Below are positions 5,995 to 10,970 of a DNA stretch of 10,970 nt, one piece after another (the stretch's first letter is position 1; every line of letters starts with the position of its first letter). The notes under the pieces were generated by a model, which searched no databases, was not told the DNA's origin, and saw only the letters and a program-made list of their open reading frames with translations. The stretch is from contig CAZUXY010000093.1 in NCBI GenBank assembly GCA_964624235.1, positions 1 to 10,970 of the forward strand. Reading direction: 5' to 3'. This DNA is from CAZUXY01 sp964624235 (GTDB lineage: Bacteria > Spirochaetota > UBA4802 > UBA5368). Position numbers and translations under genes: made by a program.

Positions 5995-8730
5995 TCATTC
6001 TGAAAGCGGTCGAGGGCCCATCACGAACACCAGCCTGCCGCCGGAAATGATATCGCCGTGGCGTATGAACGGCCTTTCGAGCTTTTTCCCGTTGAGTGAG
6101 ACCGACTGTACATATTTGTTCTCACTTGAGGCATCGGGCGCCGTTATCTCGAACGTACGTCCCCCGCCCAGCCGTATGACCGTCTTTTTAAAGAGCGGGC
6201 TCCCCAGGGCGTACTCGTCCTTCCCAGGACACACCGGGTAAAACCCCATGGCGCTGAACAGGAACCACGCCGACATCTGGCCGCAGTCTTCGTCGCCGGG
6301 CAGTCCCGAGGGGCCGTTTTTGTATTTCGTTTCGCAGTAATACCGCGCCCGTTCCTGGGCCTTCCAGGGCGCCCCGGCGTAGTTGTACAGGTAGACGTAA
6401 TGGTGTCCCGGCTCGTTTTCGTGCACGTAATGTCCGCTATTAAAGTTCTCATCGAGTTTATTGATGAAAGCCGCCCTTCCGCCCATAAGCGCTATCATCC
6501 CATCAGGATCGTGGAGCGCGCCGAAAAGATAGGTCCATCTGTCGCCCTCGGTGAAACCCTCGGCGGGGTTGGAGTTCCATGAGCCGTCGGCGTTGCGCGG
6601 CGCCATGAAACCGGTGGAGGCGTTGTAGAGGTTGCGGTAGTTTTCGCTTCGTTTCATGAACAGGCGGCGGTCAACCTCTTTTCCCAGGGTCCCGGCCAGC
6701 ACACCGGCGCAGAAATCCCCGTACGAGAACTCGATGGTGCGCGAGACCGACTCGGCGGTACGGTCGGCGGGAACATACCCCAGTTTCTTGTACCATGAGA
6801 GCCCTCCCCTCGCCTCATAGGAAGTCCAGGGGTCGCGGTCGGCCCATCGTTTAGTTCCGTCGCCATCGGGGGGAACCATGGCGTTTTTGTACACCGCACG
6901 GTACGCCCCGGCGGTATCGAACCCCCTGACCCCCTTGATACAGGCGTCGGCGATGACCGAGTCGGCATGGGTACCGATCATGATGTTCGTGTATCCGGGG
7001 TTCGGCCACTTGGGCATCCACCCTCCCTCGTCGCACATCTGCAGCAGGGAGGTGATCATCCCGGGGACGCGTTCGGGCGCGATCAAAATGAGGAGCGGAT
7101 GGACCGCCCTGAAGGTGTCCCAGAGGGAATAATCGTTGTACGACACTCCTGCATGGATCTTCTCGTCGAAAGCGCTGTAGTAACGCCCGTATTCCGAGAA
7201 TTCCCGCGGAAAGAGCAGGCAACGGTACATCCCCGTGTAAAAAATGCTTTTGTGTTCGTCGTCGGCGCCCTCTATGGCGATGGCATCCAGTTTTTCGCTC
7301 CAGAGCGCGCGGGACCGTTCCATGACCCGCGTGAAATCCCTGCCGTCGAGTTCGCGACGCAGGTTCTCCCTGGCCTGTTCCAGGCTGATGAACGAGGTGC
7401 CTACCCTGACTTCCACGGTTTCCCCTTCAATGGTGGGAAACTCCGCCCAGGCGCCGATGCGGTTTCCGAGTGTTTCCCTTCCTCCCCGCTCGACGGTGTC
7501 ATCCTTCCATGTCCCGTGAGCGGCGAAGGCCTTCCCTATCTTGATCACGAAGTAACCCCTGAAACTTTTAAGGGGCGGGCTGATCGTGTCGGAATAACGG
7601 TCGCAGTTGTAGCCGGCCAGTTCCCTTTTCACGGCGTCGATCTTCACATAGCCGGGGTAGCCCGGATGCATGCTGGCCTCCACCATTATACGCGAGGCCT
7701 GGCATTTCGGAAAGGTGAACCGTAAAATGCCGCAGCGCTCGGTTGCGGTCATCTCGGCGATTATGGTGCCGCCCTCGCCGGTCTTAAGGGGCACCCTGTA
7801 ATAGTACGGCGTGGCCGTTTCATCACGGTGCCTGAACCCGAGCGCCCTTCCGCCGAACCTCACCCTGAAAGTACCGGTCCCGGGCATTACGGCCACCTGC
7901 CCGTAGTCTCCCATCCAGACCGCCGGGCGGTGCGTGGCCAGGAATCCCGCGATGGAGCCGTCGTAATAACGGTAGGCGCGTTTCCCCAGTTTGATCCGCT
8001 GCGTCATCGGGGTCCAGTGGGTCATACCGAAAGGCACCGCCACCAGGGGATCGGTCGCGCCGTATTCATAGGGCCCGTGGGTGCCGTTCAGCGGGTTCAC
8101 ATAATCAACCGGTCGTGAGAGGGGGCGGTCATGGGGGAACGCCCTGCGGTCCCTGCCGGCGTATACGGTAAACGAATAAACAAAAAGAATCACCGCCGCC
8201 AGCACGGTGAATACCGCGGCGGGAACGAAGGGCGGCCTGCCGGCGGCCCCCTGTTTTACCACACGGTACACCCTGATGAGCAACACGGTCAGAAGCAGAA
8301 GCGACGCGGCCATACCGCACCACGGGGACACTTCGTACAGGTAATATCGCAGCGTGGGCAGCAGGAACACCTCGCCCGCCTGGAGCAGGAGCATTGCCAG
8401 CATGCCGTTCCAGACCGCCAGCACGCCGGAGGTGACAAGGAACAGAGTCCTTCCCGGCATTTGGCCCCTGCCCCCGTCGCTGCGCACTAGAAGTACGAAC
8501 GCATAGACCGGCAGCAGCATTACGGCGACGGTGACCAGGGGAATGATCCGCATCCACGGCACGTTCACACCGGTCACGGCAATGATAAAGCCGTCGATCC
8601 CGAACCAGATCGGTTTCAGAAGGTAGAGTACCAAAAGGAACACCGCAAGATTGAAAAAGGCAAAAAGGTATCCTGCCCATGCCAGGCGGGGATTTCGTGC
8701 GTTTCTCCCGGCTTTTTCCGATGCGTTCAT
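5995..8730 (-). CDS. GH92 alpha-mannosidase-family glycoside hydrolase with five-TM N-terminal domain
   Basis: A 911-residue protein. Residues 1-190 carry about five membrane helices (16-39, 60-83, 94-116, 134-157, 167-190). With the N-terminus inside, five crossings place the remainder outside the cytoplasmic membrane. Residues about 207-908 form a GH92 domain, a family of calcium-dependent inverting exo-alpha-mannosidases: DYVNPLNGTHGPYEYGATDP at 209-228, VPFGMTHWTP at 232-241, ENEPGHHYVYLYNYAGAPWK at 771-790 with the proposed acid Glu773, and GLPGDEDCGQMSAW at 809-822 with the acidic residues of the base site, then GFYPVCPG and GSPLF. The usual SHxHxxG-type segment is replaced by THRPAVWMGDYG (266-277), so the substrate may not be a standard alpha-1,2-mannoside. 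GH92 enzymes are usually secreted or lipoproteins; the multi-helix anchor is unusual. The start at 8730 is chosen over 8769 because GGAGGT lies five bases upstream. Confidence 0.93.
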   Translation of the reverse strand: MNASEKAGRNARNPRLAWAGYLFAFFNLAVFLLVLYLLKPIWFGIDGFIIAVTGVNVPWMRIIPLVTVAVMLLPVYAFVLLVRSDGGRGQMPGRTLFLVTSGVLAVWNGMLAMLLLQAGEVFLLPTLRYYLYEVSPWCGMAASLLLLTVLLIRVYRVVKQGAAGRPPFVPAAVFTVLAAVILFVYSFTVYAGRDRRAFPHDRPLSRPVDYVNPLNGTHGPYEYGATDPLVAVPFGMTHWTPMTQRIKLGKRAYRYYDGSIAGFLATHRPAVWMGDYGQVAVMPGTGTFRVRFGGRALGFRHRDETATPYYYRVPLKTGEGGTIIAEMTATERCGILRFTFPKCQASRIMVEASMHPGYPGYVKIDAVKRELAGYNCDRYSDTISPPLKSFRGYFVIKIGKAFAAHGTWKDDTVERGGRETLGNRIGAWAEFPTIEGETVEVRVGTSFISLEQARENLRRELDGRDFTRVMERSRALWSEKLDAIAIEGADDEHKSIFYTGMYRCLLFPREFSEYGRYYSAFDEKIHAGVSYNDYSLWDTFRAVHPLLILIAPERVPGMITSLLQMCDEGGWMPKWPNPGYTNIMIGTHADSVIADACIKGVRGFDTAGAYRAVYKNAMVPPDGDGTKRWADRDPWTSYEARGGLSWYKKLGYVPADRTAESVSRTIEFSYGDFCAGVLAGTLGKEVDRRLFMKRSENYRNLYNASTGFMAPRNADGSWNSNPAEGFTEGDRWTYLFGALHDPDGMIALMGGRAAFINKLDENFNSGHYVHENEPGHHYVYLYNYAGAPWKAQERARYYCETKYKNGPSGLPGDEDCGQMSAWFLFSAMGFYPVCPGKDEYALGSPLFKKTVIRLGGGRTFEITAPDASSENKYVQSVSLNGKKLERPFIRHGDIISGGRLVFVMGPRPLSE

Positions 8731-8735
8731 GGGTG

Positions 8736-8741
8736 ACCTCC
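8736..8741 (-). promoter_or_regulatory. Ribosome binding site deciding the GH92 start at 8730
   Basis: The minus strand reads GGAGGT five bases before the ATG at 8730. The in-frame ATG at 8769 has no comparable site. Confidence 0.8.
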
Positions 8742-8751
8742 ATCGAACGGC

Positions 8752-8767
8752 GCCGCCGAACGGCGGC
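8752..8767 (-). promoter_or_regulatory. GC-only leader hairpin just upstream of the GH92 ribosome binding site
   Basis: GCCGCC (8752-8757) and GGCGGC (8762-8767) form a perfect six-base stem with a four-base loop (GUUC in the mRNA). It ends ten bases before the GGAGGT site. It could influence ribosome access or mRNA stability; this is inferred from structure alone. The flanking sequence CGAACGGCG is repeated at 8744-8752 and 8757-8765. Confidence 0.35.
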
Positions 8768-8812
8768 ATACCATTTCAGTCAGGGCCTGCGCGGTTTCAA
8801 TTACTCTTACTC

Positions 8813-8841
8813 TGGATACACGAGTACGGGCGGGCGGTCAA
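8813..8841 (-). promoter_or_regulatory. Candidate promoter for the GH92 gene
   Basis: On the minus strand, TTGACC (plus positions 8836-8841) is followed after 17 bases by TATCCA (8813-8818). The -35 matches five of six consensus bases and the -10 only three. Transcription would start near 8806, inside a tandem GAGTAA repeat (8801-8812), with a leader of about 75 bases. Confidence 0.4.
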
Positions 8842-8889
8842 GGAAAATGAAAGGCAGGGGCTGTTTTTTGCGACTGATCCGCGGCGTGA

Positions 8890-10443
8890 TCAGAATTCCC
8901 TGACCTTCCCGTTCAGTTCATCGGCCATGGAGGCCAGCTTCTCGGCGTTGTCGGCCAGCTCGACCGCCCCGGTCGCGTTTTTCTGCGCGATATCGTTGAT
9001 CAGGCTTATGGAACGCGATATTTCACCGGCCGCGACCTTCTGTTCCTCGGTGGCCGTGCGGATTTCATCGGAAACGGTCTGGATAGCCGCTCCCTCGTGC
9101 TTCAGCGCCTCATTGCTGTCCATCTGTTCACGCATGTAGTTGAGTATTTCAGAAAGACGATCCGATATCCCTGTCACGCCCGATACGATGTCCTGCAGGG
9201 TTCCCAGAATGCCCGCGAGATTCGAAAGCCCGCTTGATATCTCTTTCTCATTAATGGAAATCAGCCCCGAGATGTCCCTGATGCTGGAGGTGGTACGGTC
9301 CGCCAGCTTCGAAATCTCGTCGGCCACCACGGCAAAACCCCTCCCCGCGTCACCGGCCCGTGCGGCTTCGATGGCGGCGTTGAGCGAGAGGAGGTTGATC
9401 TGGTCGGCTATATCGTTGATGATCTCGATGATGCCGTTCATGTCGGATGAGCTCTGCCGTATGCTGTTCATACCGGTGTTCATGACGGCAAGGGAGTCTT
9501 CGCCCGCTTTCCCCTTGAGGGATATTTCCCCGGCATGCTCCGCCGACCGGGTGATGAAGCCGGTAGTCCGTTGCATGAACTCGGACAGCTCGCCTATCCT
9601 TTGCATGAATTTTATCACCATATCGGCCTGCCTGTTCACCACGGCGGCCACGCTGTCGATACCGGCACCCATCTCCTCTATGGTGGAGGTGATCTCCTCG
9701 GCCGAAGCCGCCTGCGACTGGGCATTGTCAGAAAAACCCGATGCCGCCCTGGATATTTCGACAGAGGATCCCGCCACCTTTCCCGAAATGTCCCTGAGGG
9801 AAACAAGCATACCGCTTATGAACTCCAGCTGCCGGGTGTTCTTCTGCAGCGCCTGTTCGGCCAGATCATTGCTCTTCCTGTTTACCCGCAATGTCAGGTA
9901 GCACAACACAAAGGAGAACACAATGGCAATTGAATAATCGCCCACGATCTCATTCATCAGGGCGACGGTTTCCCGGGGCATCCGGGAGATCGCCAGAAAG
10001 TACGCGGCGATACCGCCGGCAAGAAAGACGGTACTCACTCCGATCAGCCAGGGCATGGTGCAGAAAAGAGCGGTAAAAATAATGATGACGAGCATGTAGA
10101 ACATATTACTGACGTAATTCATTTCCCCCGCGACCGCATTCTGCATGACCAGCGCAACAATACCCGAAGCGAATATCGTAGTCATTAAACCGGCCGATGC
10201 GTTGTATGACCCGAAACTCAACAATAAAAAACCTATGATTATACCGATGAAGAAGCCTATCATCACAAGGTTCATGAAGCTCATTAAACCCTTGTTTTGC
10301 AGTACATTCAGAACCGTAAACACCACCGGCATACACACCAGCAGAAAGACGTAGCAGTACATCAACGTGCGCGCTTTTTGCTGAACAACGAACGGGCTGT
10401 TTTGATACCGGTTGAGAATCATATTCGTCAGGGGTTTGCTCAT
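8890..10443 (-). CDS. Methyl-accepting chemotaxis protein with six-TM N-terminal domain
   Basis: A complete 517-residue chemoreceptor. Six hydrophobic segments lie at about 27-47, 54-79, 84-104, 112-132, 134-152 and 169-187, with no large periplasmic loop. The signalling coiled coil runs from about 195 to the end. QAASAEEITSTIEEM at 244-258 is a probable methylation helix; the hairpin tip at 349-382 carries NLLSLNAAIEAARAGDAGRG and FAVVADEISKLAD; TEEQKVAAGEISRSI at 465-479 is the matching return methylation helix. It ends NGKVREF, with no CheR-binding NWETF-type pentapeptide. The ATG at 10443 (MSKPLTNMILNRY) is preferred over 10503: it has GGAG six bases upstream, and the resulting N-terminus aligns exactly with the paralogue at 1-1157, both having Arg-Tyr at 12-13. 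Signal unknown; membrane-state or small hydrophobic cues are only a guess. Confidence 0.95.
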   Translation of the reverse strand: MSKPLTNMILNRYQNSPFVVQQKARTLMYCYVFLLVCMPVVFTVLNVLQNKGLMSFMNLVMIGFFIGIIIGFLLLSFGSYNASAGLMTTIFASGIVALVMQNAVAGEMNYVSNMFYMLVIIIFTALFCTMPWLIGVSTVFLAGGIAAYFLAISRMPRETVALMNEIVGDYSIAIVFSFVLCYLTLRVNRKSNDLAEQALQKNTRQLEFISGMLVSLRDISGKVAGSSVEISRAASGFSDNAQSQAASAEEITSTIEEMGAGIDSVAAVVNRQADMVIKFMQRIGELSEFMQRTTGFITRSAEHAGEISLKGKAGEDSLAVMNTGMNSIRQSSSDMNGIIEIINDIADQINLLSLNAAIEAARAGDAGRGFAVVADEISKLADRTTSSIRDISGLISINEKEISSGLSNLAGILGTLQDIVSGVTGISDRLSEILNYMREQMDSNEALKHEGAAIQTVSDEIRTATEEQKVAAGEISRSISLINDIAQKNATGAVELADNAEKLASMADELNGKVREF

Positions 10444-10449
10444 ACATAA

Positions 10450-10453
10450 CTCC
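10450..10453 (-). promoter_or_regulatory. Ribosome binding site deciding the start of the right MCP
   Basis: GGAG on the minus strand, six bases before the ATG at 10443. The upstream in-frame ATGs at 10455 and 10503 lack such a site. Confidence 0.6.
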
Positions 10454-10609
10454 ATCAGGGATGTTACACCATGTACCGCATGCGTGTGTAGCGCACCTAC
10501 CATTTCCGGTACGGCGGGTATTTACCTTTTTAAGCTGCGTCCGAACAACCGGAGACTTCCTCACTACAGTACCCGGGTCATTTCAGCAATCAAATGAAAA
10601 GCCGGACAA

Positions 10610-10676
10610 TGTCAACACCCGTTAGTAATGGATAGTGGTAAAACTGTAATATAGGTAATTTTTTTTTGATTTACAA
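10610..10676 (-). promoter_or_regulatory. Candidate promoter region of the right MCP
   Basis: On the minus strand, TTGTAA (plus positions 10671-10676) is followed after 17 bases, including an A9 tract (10659-10667), by TATATT (10648-10653). A second -35-like TTGACA lies at 10610-10615 but has no good -10. The leader from the first candidate would be about 200 bases. The 10444-10708 stretch holds no gene that I can support. Confidence 0.35.
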
Positions 10677-10685
10677 CCAAAATTT

Positions 10686-10699
10686 TGAGCGACGGCTCA
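10686..10699 (-). terminator. Weak hairpin after the cupin gene
   Basis: TGAGC (10686-10690) and GCTCA (10695-10699) form a five-base stem with a four-base loop, 10 bases past the cupin stop. On the minus strand it runs into AAATTTT. This is too weak to be sure of termination. Confidence 0.25.
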
Positions 10700-10708
10700 C
10701 CTTTCCGG

Positions 10709-10970
10709 TCAGGACTTTCCGGTGCTGCCGGGATCATTCCGGGGAAGGTAGTCCTCCCGTACCGGAGAAAACACCTCCAGCGCCACCGCGTCTTCAACTA
10801 CCTCCGCCCCGTGTTCGATACCGCCCCTTACGCACCAGCTGTCCCCCGGCTGGGCCGCATATCGCTCCCCTCCCACTATAAGGACGAGCCTGCCCGATAC
10901 CAGGTAACCGGTCTGTTCATAGGGGTGCGCGTGCAGCGGGTACGTCTGGTGGGTCTGGACGAACAGGATA
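10709..10970 (-). CDS. KdgF-like cupin-domain protein (N-terminus cut by right edge)
   Basis: The last 86 residues of a small single-domain cupin read in from the right edge and stop at 10709-10711. Seen in the fragment: HAHPYEQTGYLVSGRL at 13-28, the first cupin motif with metal ligands His13, His15 and the Glu18/Gln19 position; PGDSWCVRGGIEHGAEVVED at 41-60, the second motif with His53; and a closing VFSPVREDYLP at 66-76. This order, ending in FSPxREDYL, is typical of the KdgF-like cupins often found with uronate and other sugar catabolism. The usual PPG before the second-motif histidine is RGG here. About 20-30 N-terminal residues are probably missing. It points toward the MCP at 8890-10443, but the long gap and candidate promoters between argue for separate transcription. 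The exact substrate cannot be assigned. Confidence 0.85.
   Translation of the reverse strand, partial: ILFVQTHQTYPLHAHPYEQTGYLVSGRLVLIVGGERYAAQPGDSWCVRGGIEHGAEVVEDAVALEVFSPVREDYLPRNDPGSTGKS

Noticed and set aside
6967..7725. Open frame of 252 codons antisense to the GH92 gene
   Set aside because: The GH92 frame is conserved throughout; the antisense product shows no domain and has no ribosome site I could see.
8731..8769. Earlier in-frame ATG for GH92 at 8769
   Set aside because: It lacks a ribosome site, and the added residues would be encoded by the leader hairpin and the GGAGGT site of the better start at 8730.
8874..8893. Six-base hairpin CTGATC/GATCAG over the stop of the right MCP as a terminator
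   Set aside because: On the minus strand it is followed by an A run, not a T run, so it does not fit an intrinsic terminator.
9140..9901. Open frame of 253 codons antisense to the right MCP
   Set aside because: It mirrors the repetitive heptad coding of the MCP coiled coil, as does the similar plus-strand frame at 19-246 over the left MCP; both are shadows.
10444..10503. Earlier in-frame ATG for the right MCP at 10503
   Set aside because: It has no ribosome site, and the extra 20 residues have no counterpart in the paralogous MCP, which aligns exactly from 10443.
10701..10723. Nine-base direct repeat CTTTCCGGT at the end of the cupin gene
   Set aside because: There are only two short copies 14 bases apart, with no associated element.

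Overview
The window looks like GC-rich chromosomal DNA from a free-living spirochaete, possibly Leptospira/Turneriella-like. This rests mainly on two chemoreceptors whose signalling tips read NLLSLNA[S/A]IEAARAGDAGRG followed by FAVVADEI[G/S]KLAD, which resembles spirochaetal MCPs. The taxon is an inference; no rRNA or other marker gene is present. I see no mobile element, tRNA, rRNA or CRISPR array.

Layout, left to right. (1) 1-1157, minus: an MCP cut by the left edge, with six membrane segments and no periplasmic domain. (2) 1158-1436: an AT-rich divergent promoter region. (3) 1437-2201, plus: a lone hisF whose catalytic residues are intact but whose usual HisH-contact and ammonia-gate residues are replaced. 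(4) 2215-2778, minus: a DUF457/YdjM-like membrane metal-dependent hydrolase, convergent with hisF. (5) 2830-2858: a perfect TTGACA-17-TATAAT promoter driving (6) 2916-3614, an exported SH3-domain protein. (7) 3763-5973, plus: a tight operon of a sodium:solute symporter (SSS) and two small membrane proteins, joined by a GTGA overlap and a 17-base overlap. (8) 5995-8730, minus: a GH92 alpha-mannosidase-family enzyme fused behind five predicted membrane helices, convergent with the transporter operon. (9) 8890-10443, minus: a second six-TM MCP, collinear with the first. (10) 10709-10970, minus: the C-terminal part of a KdgF-like cupin, cut by the right edge.

The clearest functional theme is carbohydrate use: a membrane-tethered glycosidase facing outward, a sodium-coupled transporter with two uncharacterised small partners, and a cupin of a type often found with sugar or uronate catabolism, all beside membrane-sensing chemoreceptors. 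These genes are not in one operon, so a shared pathway is inference. The best candidates for something undescribed are the symporter with its two small membrane proteins, the membrane-anchored GH92, and the HisF with an altered HisH interface. Two start codons were moved from the longest ORF on ribosome-binding-site evidence (GH92 to 8730, second MCP to 10443).
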